A stretch of DNA of 64,000 nt, from positions 14,279 to 78,278 of the forward strand of contig CAYNJF010000006.1 in assembly GCA_964397555.1 (NCBI GenBank), read 5' to 3'. Numbering within the stretch: the first letter of the stretch is position 1; every line of letters starts with the position of its first letter. The notes beneath the pieces were generated by a model, which did no database searches, was not told where the DNA came from, and saw nothing but the letters and a program-made list of their open reading frames with translations. This stretch comes from CAYNJF01 sp964397555. Its GTDB lineage: Bacteria; Pseudomonadota; Gammaproteobacteria; Berkiellales; Berkiellaceae. This document shows positions 51,469-61,175 of the stretch, in pieces. The position numbers and the translations under genes are program-made.

Positions 51469-53082
51469 TTAAAGTAGTAATTTACGAATATCTTGCAACT
51501 GAGCACACAAGTGCTTCATGAATTTAGCCCCTTCGACTCCATCGATGACACGATGATCATACGACAACGCAAGGGGAAGCATGAGCTTGGGCACAAACGT
51601 CTTTTGTTCATACACCGGTTTCATGGAGGCTTTGGACACCCCCAGTATGGCCACATCAGGTGCGTTAATGATGGGCGTAAATTGCGTGCCGCCCATTGGC
51701 CCTAAACTTGAAATGGTGAAACAGGAGCCTTGCATCTGTTCGCGTTTTAAGCGCCCTTCTCTCGCCTGGATAGAAAGTTCACCAAGCTCCTGGGCGATGC
51801 TGAATAGCCCTTTGTTTTCACAGTCACGGATCACAGGAACGACCAGCCCATTCGGTGTGTCTACCGCGACACCGATATGAAAGTAATGCTTTAAAATCAA
51901 ATCTTGGCCATTGGAAGCCAACGAGGCATTAAATTGCGGGAACGCCTGCAACGACGATACGCATGCTTTGATGATAAAGGCCAGTGGCGTTAAATTTATC
52001 CCCATTTCTTTGGCTGAGCCTTTGTTGGCTTGTCGAAAATCCTCCAGCTCCGTAATGTCTGCTTCATCAAACTGCGTGACATGCGGAATGTTGACCCAGT
52101 TTCGATGTAAGTTTTTTGCGGTTAACCGTTTGATGCGGTTTAATGGTGTGGTTGTGACCTCACCCCACCTTGAAAAATCAATCTCAGGCATGGGCTCAAT
52201 GCCAATCCCTTGAGCATGACCAGATCCAGTCAAAGTTTGCTTGACGTACGCATGGACATCCGGGACAAGAATACGCCCTTTTCGGCCACTGCCTTTGACT
52301 TTCGCTAAATCAACGCCCAGTTGAGCAGCCAATCGTCTTGATGAGGGACCCGCATGCACTTGCCCAGACGCTGGCACATAAGAGTGACCATCTTGGGTCG
52401 CAGTCATGCTCTTGGTCGCAGGGGTGGGCTGCGGCCCAGAAGGAGACTCCTTTGATTCTTGAGGAGCCGGCTTAGCCTGTGAGACTGGAGCGCTTTGACC
52501 AAGAGTTTCAATCACAATAAAGGGTTGATTGGATTTAACCTTATCCCCCACTTGAATAAGCCAAGAGGTTACTTTCCCTTTTTGAGTCGAGGGAACATCC
52601 ATGGCTGCTTTGTCGGATTCTAAACTTAGCAGAGGTTGCTCATCATTAACTTCATCCCCCACTTGGACCATCTGTTCAATGACCGTCACTTCATCATCGG
52701 TGCCAAGATCTGGCAAAGTTAGCTCAAGGGACTGTAATGAGGTGCTGCCGTTGGCTTTTGGAGTGGGATCAGTCACTTTCGATGATTCTGAGTCAATGGC
52801 TTGATCACTTTGCTCAGGTGCTTTGGCAGAAGGTATGTCGCCAATCAACTCAATCAGTGCGACGGCATCGCCTTCACTGACCTTATCGCCTGGGTTGACC
52901 TTCAACTCCTTGATGATCCCTTGGACGGGCGATGGTATGTCCATCGCCGCTTTATCGGACTCAAGAGTAATGAGCTGATCTTCAGCCTCTACTTGCTGGC
53001 CGACTTGAATGCTTACCTCGATGACTTCAACGTCACTGGCATCCCCAATGTTAGGAACCGTAACTAAGGTAGTTTCACTCAC
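51469..53082 (-). CDS. aceF: Pyruvate dehydrogenase E2, dihydrolipoamide acetyltransferase
   Basis: This 537-residue protein transfers acetyl groups to CoA. It has two lipoyl domains, with lipoylated lysines K44 and K158 in ESDKAAMD motifs, separated by Ser/Pro/Ala-rich linkers. A peripheral-subunit binding domain follows (PSSRRLAAQLGVDLAKVKG), then the catalytic domain with LSYDHRVIDGVEGAKF at the end. The start is a GTG at 53082, with GGAG close upstream, eleven bases after the aceE stop; earlier in-frame codons would overlap aceE and add an unlikely extension. E. coli has three lipoyl domains; two is common in other gammaproteobacteria. Confidence 0.95.
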   Translation of the reverse strand: MSETTLVTVPNIGDASDVEVIEVSIQVGQQVEAEDQLITLESDKAAMDIPSPVQGIIKELKVNPGDKVSEGDAVALIELIGDIPSAKAPEQSDQAIDSESSKVTDPTPKANGSTSLQSLELTLPDLGTDDEVTVIEQMVQVGDEVNDEQPLLSLESDKAAMDVPSTQKGKVTSWLIQVGDKVKSNQPFIVIETLGQSAPVSQAKPAPQESKESPSGPQPTPATKSMTATQDGHSYVPASGQVHAGPSSRRLAAQLGVDLAKVKGSGRKGRILVPDVHAYVKQTLTGSGHAQGIGIEPMPEIDFSRWGEVTTTPLNRIKRLTAKNLHRNWVNIPHVTQFDEADITELEDFRQANKGSAKEMGINLTPLAFIIKACVSSLQAFPQFNASLASNGQDLILKHYFHIGVAVDTPNGLVVPVIRDCENKGLFSIAQELGELSIQAREGRLKREQMQGSCFTISSLGPMGGTQFTPIINAPDVAILGVSKASMKPVYEQKTFVPKLMLPLALSYDHRVIDGVEGAKFMKHLCAQLQDIRKLLL

Positions 53083-53093
53083 AATTTTCTCCT

Positions 53094-55781
53094 TTATACG
53101 GTCACCGGATCGGGTTTCATTTGAATGCCCCATTTCACTTTGCAAGCCTCTAAGGCTTTGGCGTCCACCAGCCCCTCATCGGCCAAGCTTTTCATCGCCG
53201 CATAGGCAATATGGGCTGCATCGACCTCAAAATGAGCGCGAAGGGCTTCGCGGGTGTCAGAGCGACCAAACCCATCCGTACCTAGCGTCGTATAAGCTCG
53301 AGGGACGTAGGCACGAATTTGTTCCGAGAACAATTTGACGTAATCCGTGGCCGCAATAATTGGGCCTTGGGTGTCATCCAGCAACGACTCAACGCGAGTT
53401 TTGGTTTGTTTGTTCTCAAGTAAATTTTCACGTGAAATGGCTTGGCCATCGCGCGCTAATTCATTAAAGCTAGTGACGGACCATACATCAGCGCTTACCC
53501 CTTCGGCTTCAAGCAACGCTTGGGCTTTTAGCACTTCTTGGAAGATGGAGCCGGAGCCTAGAAGCTGGACTTTATGTCCTTTTTTGGCACCTTGCTGGAA
53601 CAAATACATGCCATCGATGATCCCTTGCTCGCACCCTTTGGGCATGTCGGGATGTTGGTAATTTTCATTTAAGAGCGTGATGTAAAAATGCACATCTTCT
53701 TGGTTTTCAACCATCCGCTTAAGGCCATGCTGTATGATGACAGCCACTTCGTAGCTGAAGGTTGGATCATAACTGACGCAATTTGGGATAAGATTGGCCA
53801 TGATATGAGACTGACCATCTTGATGCTGAAGGCCTTCGCCGTTCAAAGTCGTGCGCCCCGAAGTGCCACCTAATAAAAACCCTCGGGCTCTCAAATCCCC
53901 GGCCGCCCAGGCCAGATCACCAATACGCTGATGACCAAACATCGAGTAGTAAATGTAAAAAGGCACCATGGTTAAATTGTGATTTGAATATGAGGTTGCC
54001 GCCGCCAACCAAGAACAAAAGGCGCCTGCCTCCGTGATCCCTTCTTCTAAGATTTGACCATTTTGAGCTTCTTTGTAGAACATGACCTGCTCTTTATCCA
54101 CCGGCTCATATTTTTGTCCTTCGGGGGCATAAATACCAAGGGTTCTAAACAACCCTTCCATCCCAAACGTGCGAGCCTCGTCGGGCACAATGGGGACTAC
54201 TCTGGAACCAAGCGTTTTATCTTTAGCAAGTGTGGCAAGAATGCGAACAAACGCCATGGTCGTGGATATTTCACGATCACCAGTCCCTTTGAGTTGCGCG
54301 TTAAAGGCATCAAGCTCGGGCACCGTCAATCCACCCTCTTGCGCGTGTTCTCGACGCCATGGCAACGAGCCTCCTAATTTTTCGCGCATGGACTTCATGT
54401 AACGGAATTCGGGGCTATCTTCGGCGGGCTTATAAAAGGGAACCTTATCAATGTCCGCATCTGACACGGGAATATGGAAGCGATCTCGAAACGCTTTGAT
54501 GTCGTCGGTGGCAATCTTTTTCACATTGTGGGCAATGTTAAGCGCTTCTCCCGCTTTCCCTAAACCATAGCCTTTGACCGTCTTCGCCAAGATGACCGTT
54601 GGGCGACCATTGGGCTCCATGGCTTTGGCATAGGCAGAAAAGACTTTTTTCGGATCATGGCCACCACGATTTAAATGATAGATTTCATCGTCGCTCATGT
54701 CTTTGACTAGTTCGAGAAGCTCTGGGTACTTACCGAAGAAGTGCTCACGAGTATAAGCACCCCCTTTCGCTTTGTAAGCTTGGTAGTCCCCATCAACGGC
54801 TTCATGCATACGCTGAAGCATCTTTCCTTTTTTATCGCGGGCGAATAATGGGTCCCATTGATCTCCCCAGATGGTTTTAATGACGTTCCACCCTGCACCT
54901 CGGAAAATAGCTTCAAGCTCTTGAATCACTTGGCCATTTCCTCGCACAGGCCCATCGAGGCGCTGCAAATTACAATTGACTACGATGACAAGATTGTCGA
55001 GCTTTTCTCGAGCCGCAATCGATAAGGCCCCGGTGGATTCTGGCTCATCCATTTCACCGTCACCACAAAAGCACCATACTTTTCTTTGCGTGGCTTCAAC
55101 AAGACCACGATGCTCAAGATACTTGATAAAGCGAGCCTGATAAATGGCTTGCAAGGGCCCAAGCCCCATCGACACGGTTGGAAACTGCCAATAAGTGGGC
55201 ATCAGCCATGGATGGGGATACGACGATAACCCCGGTTGATTTATCTCGCGTCGAAAATGAATCAGTTGGGATTCATTGATATCCCCCAACATGAAGCTTC
55301 TGGCATACATACCCGGAGAGGCGTGCCCCTGGAAATAAATTAAATCACCGCCATCGGGGTTTTTGGGTGAACGCCAAAAGTGGTTGAAGCCAACATCAAA
55401 TAAGGTGGCCGATGAAGCAAACGTACCAATGTGTCCACCAATGCTAGGATCAACTTGCTGAGCCCTAACCACCATCGCAAGCGCGTTCCAACGGACAATG
55501 GCTCGGATCCGCGCCTCCATCGAAGGATCCCCAGGCATTTGTGGCTCGTGCTCTGGGCGGATGGTATTGCAATAGGGAGTGTTGCGATTAAAGTCGGTCG
55601 AAAACCCGTGGGTATGAGAAAGATCTAACAATCGACCAAGCAAATATTTTGCGCGCTCTTTGCCATCTGCTCTTACCACCGAGCTCAAAGCATCCAGCCA
55701 TTCATGGGTTTCGACTGGATCAATATCGCCCTCTTGAGGGACCTGTGCCATAGGACTTTCCTGTTTGAATTCTGTTGCCAT
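53094..55781 (-). CDS. aceE: Pyruvate dehydrogenase E1, homodimeric type
   Basis: This 895-residue thiamine-diphosphate enzyme decarboxylates pyruvate and acetylates the E2 lipoyl group. The homodimeric type is shown by its length and segments such as RWNALAMVVRAQ, GHIGTFASSATLFDVGFNHFWR, and the ThDP-binding GDGEMDEPESTGAL followed by NLVIVVNCNLQRLDGPVRGN. The C-terminal part carries TSFNELARDGQ and LGTDGFGRSDTREALR. Fused E1 of this kind is typical of gamma- and betaproteobacteria. It is 24 bases downstream of ampD and 11 bases before aceF. No pdhR regulator gene is present next to the operon. AAAGG precedes the ATG. Confidence 0.97.
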   Translation of the reverse strand: MATEFKQESPMAQVPQEGDIDPVETHEWLDALSSVVRADGKERAKYLLGRLLDLSHTHGFSTDFNRNTPYCNTIRPEHEPQMPGDPSMEARIRAIVRWNALAMVVRAQQVDPSIGGHIGTFASSATLFDVGFNHFWRSPKNPDGGDLIYFQGHASPGMYARSFMLGDINESQLIHFRREINQPGLSSYPHPWLMPTYWQFPTVSMGLGPLQAIYQARFIKYLEHRGLVEATQRKVWCFCGDGEMDEPESTGALSIAAREKLDNLVIVVNCNLQRLDGPVRGNGQVIQELEAIFRGAGWNVIKTIWGDQWDPLFARDKKGKMLQRMHEAVDGDYQAYKAKGGAYTREHFFGKYPELLELVKDMSDDEIYHLNRGGHDPKKVFSAYAKAMEPNGRPTVILAKTVKGYGLGKAGEALNIAHNVKKIATDDIKAFRDRFHIPVSDADIDKVPFYKPAEDSPEFRYMKSMREKLGGSLPWRREHAQEGGLTVPELDAFNAQLKGTGDREISTTMAFVRILATLAKDKTLGSRVVPIVPDEARTFGMEGLFRTLGIYAPEGQKYEPVDKEQVMFYKEAQNGQILEEGITEAGAFCSWLAAATSYSNHNLTMVPFYIYYSMFGHQRIGDLAWAAGDLRARGFLLGGTSGRTTLNGEGLQHQDGQSHIMANLIPNCVSYDPTFSYEVAVIIQHGLKRMVENQEDVHFYITLLNENYQHPDMPKGCEQGIIDGMYLFQQGAKKGHKVQLLGSGSIFQEVLKAQALLEAEGVSADVWSVTSFNELARDGQAISRENLLENKQTKTRVESLLDDTQGPIIAATDYVKLFSEQIRAYVPRAYTTLGTDGFGRSDTREALRAHFEVDAAHIAYAAMKSLADEGLVDAKALEACKVKWGIQMKPDPVTV

Positions 55782-55805
55782 GATCTTAACCTTTGGGTCG
55801 AACGA

Positions 55806-56369
55806 TTATGTTTTAGCTTCCAATCCTGCCCGAAGCTTTACCCAGTCAAAAAATGGGCCTGGGTCTGTTTTTCGCCTTGGCGCAATGTCGCTATGCCCAA
55901 CAATGCGATCCAAGGTGATGTCCGAATAATGAGACATTAATACTTTAGAGCATGCAATTAAGGACTGGTATTGGGCTTCCGTAAAGGCCTCGGTGTCAGA
56001 GCCCTCCAGCTCAATGCCTATCGAATAATCATTGCACTCAGGACGCCCCGCATACGTGGACACCCCGGCATGCCAAGCTCGTTTATCGAATGGAACAAAT
56101 TGAGTCACCTGACCATTCCGATCAATCAATAAATGGCTTGAGACTTTCAAATGAGCAATTTGTTCAAAGTAGGTATGCTTACTCTTATCAAGCCGATTTA
56201 AAAACAAATCCTCAATGTATGGCCCACCAAACTGACCTGGAGGCAAACTAATGCAATGCACCACAATCATGTCAATCAACGGTGAGGGGCGTTCATCAAA
56301 ATTTGGCGAAGCAACATATCGTACATGCTCGATACAAGCCTGTACTGGGCAAATCCCAAAGCCTTTCAT
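55806..56369 (-). CDS. ampD: 1,6-anhydro-N-acetylmuramyl-L-alanine amidase AmpD
   Basis: This 187-residue cytoplasmic zinc amidase cleaves the stem peptide from anhydro-muropeptides brought in by AmpG. The zinc ligands are H38 (VVHCISLPPG), H159 and D169 (VGHSDIAPRRKTDPG), with K167 and E120 also conserved; these match E. coli H34, H154, D164. Length equals the E. coli enzyme. There is no signal peptide. It lies 24 bases upstream of aceE on the same strand and may share transcription with the pyruvate dehydrogenase genes. AmpD activity lowers the muropeptide signal that induces AmpC-type beta-lactamases where AmpR is present; none is seen here. Confidence 0.96.
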   Translation of the reverse strand: MKGFGICPVQACIEHVRYVASPNFDERPSPLIDMIVVHCISLPPGQFGGPYIEDLFLNRLDKSKHTYFEQIAHLKVSSHLLIDRNGQVTQFVPFDKRAWHAGVSTYAGRPECNDYSIGIELEGSDTEAFTEAQYQSLIACSKVLMSHYSDITLDRIVGHSDIAPRRKTDPGPFFDWVKLRAGLEAKT

Positions 56370-56517
56370 TCGGTTAACTGTCTATTTATACGTTTAATCT
56401 TGGTATTTTAAATTATTAACCGCCTAATGTCTTGGGAACAACCTCAATTATATAAGTGTGACTAAGAAAGGTAGTCTACTTTTAAAATAGGGAATACTCG
56501 GTTGAAATAGGTCTCCA

Positions 56518-58827
56518 ATGCAAGGCTGGTTTTCTATCAAGCACGTTGTTTTTATTATGTTGGTTTGGGGGCTCTCAGGACTTGCGCTTGCCAACAACTT
56601 TGATGCCGATGAAGCCAACTCCCAGTTGGATCAGATGACGATCGAGCTTTCTGTGGCTGAGCCAACCATGGGTGGATTCCAGCAAGCCATCACGTTATTG
56701 GAGACGCTTCAAGAAGGGGCACAAGTATGCATCAATGAAGCGAACGAAGAGATCCAAAAAAACCAGGCCAAGTTAGGCGAAATCACAGAAGGCCAAGAGC
56801 TATCGTCTGCGAATCTTTATTTGTTTGACAACATCAATCAGGCCAAAGATAAGCTCGATAAATGTAAGATCTTTATGTTTCGCTCGCAAGACGTCATCAA
56901 TCGATTTTCAGACGCCATCTTGGATATCAAAGAGCTTGAAATCTTCCAACGCGACGCGCACATCGGGCTCCAAATCAAAATTTTACCTGAGCTCTTTCAC
57001 CAAGCACGCTCTGCCTTTGATGTGAAGGTGTTTTACCAACAGTTTAGAACCAACGTCACCCCATTCGACTTCGGTTGGATTCTTGTGATCATGGCCTTTG
57101 TTGGGTGGGCGATAGGGGCTCGATTTAAGCGGGCTATGGCTAGTCTTTTGGCCTCCTTCCAAGAAAGTGGCATGAAGAATATGGGGCATACCTTTGCTCA
57201 AGTCTTGCATCACCATGCTTACGGCATAGTCCTCATCACGGCTCTATCAATCCCCCTTCTTATCGTGGGATTTATGACCGATGATTTACAGTCTTTGTTT
57301 TATATTTCCTGGGTACTTATCGCCTATTTGATCTTCACGTTGATGGTTGGTTTTTTCTTAAACCCTCCGACCCCAGCCAAGCCTTTTTGCCAAGTTAGCC
57401 CTGAGTATGGGCCTACCTTTACTCGACGACTCAAAGGCGTGGGTTTTTACTGCGCAACCGTGCTGATTGGATTTTATCTTTTAAGAAACCAAGACATTTC
57501 AAACGAATTCATCTTTTTACTCAGAGATGTCTTAATTACTTTGCTTGCCGTCAAAGTCTTTTTAATGCTCTATACGCTTAATCGCATGCCTAAGTTTATG
57601 GCAAGCCATAAAACGATGCGAGCTGTCTTATCTGCTTTGTTGATGTTGGGGCTGGCTGTGGTACTCATCGCCGAGTGGTCAGGCTATCATAAGTTTGCAA
57701 CGCATGTGTTGCAAGGAGTCCTGTTTACTCTCGTTGCCACCTTTTTTGCATGGCTCATCAATCATGGTATTCAATCTTTTTTGCAAAGCTTTAATAATCA
57801 TAAATACGAATGGCAAGAAGAGTTTGATGAATTTTTGAGCATCAAACGCAATGAGACCATTCCAGAGCTGTTTGGGCTAAGAGTGGGCTTATTCATTTTG
57901 GTATGGAGCTCTTGGGTCATCGTCTTGACCAACATTTGGAATCTAGCTCAGGGTTGGTCTAACCGGATCACTGAAACCCTTGGGATGCCCATTACGGTTT
58001 TTAATACCGACATCTCGTTTGTTCCCTCTAAACTTATCTTTGGCTTTATCGCTTTTTCAATTTTTATGCTGATCGTTCGTCTTATCAAAGCGGCCATTCA
58101 AAAGAAGGTAAGCACCTCTCAAGATCGAGCCAAATCTGAAGCCTATGGAGCAATCTTCGGTTACACAGGCTTCACGTTTTCGGTTCTTACTTCTCTGGTT
58201 ATTGCAGGGTTTGATTTAAGAGGGCTTGCTATCATTGCAGGGGCCTTGTCGGTGGGTATCGGTTTTGGATTGCAAAACATCGTCAATAACTTTGTATCAG
58301 GATTGATCTTACTTCTTGAGCGCCCCATAAAACCTGGGGATCGCATCAGCATTAATAACGAAGAGGGCTTTGTCAAACGCGTTAGTATTCGTTCAACCTG
58401 CATCAACACGCTTGAAAATGTTGACATCATTGTCCCGAACTCTGAACTGATTACCAGCCAAGTCGTCAATCAGACATTCAACAACTATCGCTGGTGGGTT
58501 GTGCTCAAAATAGGGGTTCATTATGACAGTGATCCTGAATTGGTGAAAAAGGTCCTTCTGGATGTCGCGAATGAACATCCCGATGTGATTGATGAGGTTC
58601 CAAACAAGCCACAAGTTTACTTTATGGAGTTTGGGGACAGCGCTCTTTTGTTCGAGCTTTGGGCTTGCATCAACAACGTTAATAAGAAAAAATACATTAC
58701 GACAGACTTGAACTCAACCGTGGTTCATAAATTCAGGGAGCACGACATCATCATTCCTTACCCACAACAGGATATGTACGTCAAGGAATGGCCTCAGATC
58801 CCCAAAGGTCCCGATGCGCCAGAGTAA
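56518..58827 (+). CDS. Mechanosensitive channel of the MscS family, mid-size
   Basis: This 769-residue inner-membrane protein has a signal peptide (VVFIMLVWGLSGLALA), a periplasmic helical region (about 27-170, coiled-coil-like) and then about nine to eleven membrane helices. The C-terminal MscS core begins near residue 530; the pore-lining helix is around 573-595 (GALSVGIGFGLQNIVNNFVSG), followed by the beta domain ERPIKPGDRI and a cytoplasmic vestibule. It releases solutes on hypo-osmotic shock. The size lies between MscS (286) and MscK/MscM (about 1100). A retropepsin-like protease gene overlaps its end by 14 bases. Confidence 0.93.
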   Translation: MQGWFSIKHVVFIMLVWGLSGLALANNFDADEANSQLDQMTIELSVAEPTMGGFQQAITLLETLQEGAQVCINEANEEIQKNQAKLGEITEGQELSSANLYLFDNINQAKDKLDKCKIFMFRSQDVINRFSDAILDIKELEIFQRDAHIGLQIKILPELFHQARSAFDVKVFYQQFRTNVTPFDFGWILVIMAFVGWAIGARFKRAMASLLASFQESGMKNMGHTFAQVLHHHAYGIVLITALSIPLLIVGFMTDDLQSLFYISWVLIAYLIFTLMVGFFLNPPTPAKPFCQVSPEYGPTFTRRLKGVGFYCATVLIGFYLLRNQDISNEFIFLLRDVLITLLAVKVFLMLYTLNRMPKFMASHKTMRAVLSALLMLGLAVVLIAEWSGYHKFATHVLQGVLFTLVATFFAWLINHGIQSFLQSFNNHKYEWQEEFDEFLSIKRNETIPELFGLRVGLFILVWSSWVIVLTNIWNLAQGWSNRITETLGMPITVFNTDISFVPSKLIFGFIAFSIFMLIVRLIKAAIQKKVSTSQDRAKSEAYGAIFGYTGFTFSVLTSLVIAGFDLRGLAIIAGALSVGIGFGLQNIVNNFVSGLILLLERPIKPGDRISINNEEGFVKRVSIRSTCINTLENVDIIVPNSELITSQVVNQTFNNYRWWVVLKIGVHYDSDPELVKKVLLDVANEHPDVIDEVPNKPQVYFMEFGDSALLFELWACINNVNKKKYITTDLNSTVVHKFREHDIIIPYPQQDMYVKEWPQIPKGPDAPE

Positions 58828-59338
58828 GCAACAAGGTCTACACGGCTTTTTACTCATTGTTTTTGTATGGGTCGCGCTTTTTGGTGTGGCGATGTATTTT
58901 TGGGGTCTATGGGGTGAACATCAAATCAACCCAAATCAAGAAATCGCAGGCCTTGTGTTAGCGGATGGAACACGTGAGGTGGTCTTGAAACGTAATCGAG
59001 GCAACCAATTTGTTGGGACGGGGTTTATCAATGGCGTTGAAGTGCCCTTCTTGGTGGACACCGGCGCCACTCAAGTTGTAGTCCCTCAACAGATAGCTCA
59101 ACGGGCAAAACTTAAACCTGGAGCCATTGCCGAAGCTGAAACAGCAAATGGTGTTGTTCAAGTGCGACTAACCCAAATCAATGAACTTCAAGTTGGGAAT
59201 ATCATTCTCAAAAATGTCCGCGCCAACATCAGTGACACCTTTGACACGGACTACATTTTACTGGGCATGAGTGCTTTAGGGCAGCTTGAAGTCATTCAAC
59301 GCCAAGGCGAGTTGACGCTTCGCTTACCGCTCAACTGA
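58814..59338 (+). CDS. Membrane-anchored retropepsin-like aspartic protease
   Basis: This 174-residue protein has one N-terminal membrane helix (about residues 10-31) and a clan AA aspartic protease domain. The catalytic motif is LVDTGATQVVV with D82; flaps and the family's closing segment are seen in YILLGMSALGQLEV. It resembles the TIGR02281-type bacterial retropepsins, which dimerise to form the active site. Topology puts the protease in the periplasm. The substrate is unknown. Its start overlaps the MscS gene by 14 bases, with AAAGG upstream; its stop overlaps the convergent exported-protein gene. Confidence 0.9.
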   Translation: MRQSKQQGLHGFLLIVFVWVALFGVAMYFWGLWGEHQINPNQEIAGLVLADGTREVVLKRNRGNQFVGTGFINGVEVPFLVDTGATQVVVPQQIAQRAKLKPGAIAEAETANGVVQVRLTQINELQVGNIILKNVRANISDTFDTDYILLGMSALGQLEVIQRQGELTLRLPLN

Positions 59339-59881
59339 ATCCACTGATGACGAAAACGTCACATGATACTGGCCTTGCTCTCCGGTAAAAGAGAACTCTT
59401 TTGACGCCATGTCGATCGCACGTGTGTCAGCACTGTTTGGTACGGACCACTCTTTATGCACTTTACCGTCCTCAGCTTTGACCTTGAACTTCACGGTCCC
59501 AATTAAATCGTCGACATTCCAGGGCGGTGCATCGCGCTCAATTAACGACACTAAGACCATCACAGACTCATTCGCTTGCAGCTCTTTATGCCACAACTCA
59601 ACATCCGAAAGATTGCCAAGCTGACTCGACAACCAATGCGTGGGAAAATTAGGCACAAGAAGCTGGCGTGGTCGCTCAATGGACGAGTATTCGGTGATGG
59701 AAAAATAAAGCTCATCACCCTGCTCTTCGGTGCTTTTTATCTTCTCAATGCTCGACAAGCTGAGCTGAACTGAAACGGTATCTTGGTTGAGGGCGGGTTT
59801 GGATTCGGCATTGGCTGCGCCAACTAAAAGCAAACCTGCAAGCGTTAATGAACCTAGTTTTTTAACTGACCGAGTCGCCAT
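59324..59881 (-). CDS. Exported protein of unknown function
   Basis: I do not recognise this 185-residue protein. It has a clear signal peptide (KKLGSLTLAGLLLVGAANA, cut before ESK) and a beta-rich mature domain, so it should be periplasmic or secreted. GGAGACATC lies upstream of the ATG. WNVDDLIGTVKFKV and the FSFTGEQGQYHVTFSSS ending suggest a C2-like or immunoglobulin-like beta sandwich, but no family is clear. It contains no cysteine. Its 3' end overlaps the convergent aspartic protease gene by about 15 bases. Confidence 0.7.
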   Translation of the reverse strand: MATRSVKKLGSLTLAGLLLVGAANAESKPALNQDTVSVQLSLSSIEKIKSTEEQGDELYFSITEYSSIERPRQLLVPNFPTHWLSSQLGNLSDVELWHKELQANESVMVLVSLIERDAPPWNVDDLIGTVKFKVKAEDGKVHKEWSVPNSADTRAIDMASKEFSFTGEQGQYHVTFSSSVDSVER

Positions 59882-59994
59882 GATGTCTCCTTTTTCACGT
59901 GACCACTCTATTGAAATACGCTGACACAGTCAAATCATGCAATCTAGCGCTTGGCAACGTTCAATGCAGTTGCCAAAGGCTGGCGATATAAATC

Positions 59995-60915
59995 TTATCG
60001 AGATTGACGACGCATATGATGCCCTCTTGGACTTCTTCTTAGAGGAACACTCGAGGCCCTTGATAGCTCTTGTGACTGACCTGGTCCAACAACTTCAGCA
60101 TCATTGCCCTCATCGGCCGTGACATAGCCATCATCCCCACTGTCGCTGTCGTAGCTACTATCATGGCTCGATAGCTGGCTTTCATCGTCAGATTCAGAGG
60201 ATAACTCTGGACCTTGGAGGGCTGCGTTGACAGCCCCTCGCACTGAATCAAGAAGAGAGCCCCCCCACCTTAACGGTGCGGTGGCTGTGCCCGTCACTCG
60301 AGAGATGTCTCCTGCCACTTGGGCAGTATGTGCCAAAGTCCGAGTGGTGGTTTGCATCGCTTCCGTCGTGCTTTCTAGGGTTCGAGCGGTTTCATTCTCT
60401 AACGTAGCAACGGTCGTTTGACATTGCCTGATTAAATGATCACTGTGTTGAGCAATAGGCTCAATTTGAGCTCTGGCATCATGCACCGTGTCCTGCACTT
60501 CGGTGATCACACCTTGAGTTTTGTTCGATAATGCTTGCACTTGTGAATTCAGTCCTCCAACAAATGCGGTCGACGCCTCGAGTGTTTTATTCACATGTGC
60601 CACTGTAGGCCTTATGTCACTCGTGACATCCTCTATATGGCTCGTTGCTTTTTTGACGTGCTGAACTGCTTCAAGCACTTCTTTACTGAGTGCATTTACG
60701 TACTCTCCAATTGAGACAGCCACCCAAGCTGCCCCCCCTGCACAGATGGCCACGCAAGCGGTCACCAAAAGGCTGGCAGAAAAAGTGACTGAAGCAATGG
60801 CTCCAGACATAATCATGGCCGCAGCAACCATCAACGCTTTCATTCGGCTGTGCTCTGCAAAATATTTTTTAAAATCTTTCATGGATGTCTTAAGGTGTTT
60901 TGATTCATTTAGCAT
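59995..60915 (-). CDS. Two-helix membrane protein with coiled coil and acidic tail, effector-like
   Basis: I do not recognise this 306-residue protein. The ATG at 60915 with GGAG seven bases before it is preferred to an earlier codon. Residues about 25-75 form two adjacent hydrophobic helices (MVAAAMIMSGAIASVTF and LLVTACVAICAGGAAWVAV), a hairpin membrane anchor. Residues about 75-215 are a long heptad-rich helical region rich in T, H and V, similar in feel to chemoreceptor or BAR-like coiled coils. The tail is first acidic and serine-rich (SSESDDESQLSSHDSSYDSD) and then basic (RRSPRGHHMRRQSR). This hairpin-plus-coiled-coil layout is common in host-membrane-inserted effectors (inference). The gene stands alone. 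Confidence 0.65.
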   Translation of the reverse strand: MLNESKHLKTSMKDFKKYFAEHSRMKALMVAAAMIMSGAIASVTFSASLLVTACVAICAGGAAWVAVSIGEYVNALSKEVLEAVQHVKKATSHIEDVTSDIRPTVAHVNKTLEASTAFVGGLNSQVQALSNKTQGVITEVQDTVHDARAQIEPIAQHSDHLIRQCQTTVATLENETARTLESTTEAMQTTTRTLAHTAQVAGDISRVTGTATAPLRWGGSLLDSVRGAVNAALQGPELSSESDDESQLSSHDSSYDSDSGDDGYVTADEGNDAEVVGPGQSQELSRASSVPLRRSPRGHHMRRQSR

Positions 60916-61175
60916 GGTTATCTCCAAGTTATGAATTCATTAGACACAGACAACCGGCTAAGTGCAATTTCTTCGGATGAATGGTAGTGCTAACCCCATA
61001 AAGCCGATATTTAGTTAACTCAAAAATATGCATTCATAACGTCACCATGAATTCTTAGGCAATCAAAACCAATCTCGCCTTAGGGACAAATTCTATTTTT
61101 TGAATAAGATGTTGCGAATGATGGTTCTTTTTCGACATTATAGGGCCATTGACGCAAAAGATGAGTTAAATAACT

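Noticed and set aside
53083..53145. N-terminal extension of AceF upstream of the GTG at 53082
   Set aside because: It would overlap the aceE coding end, has no ribosome binding site and precedes the normal start of the lipoyl domain.
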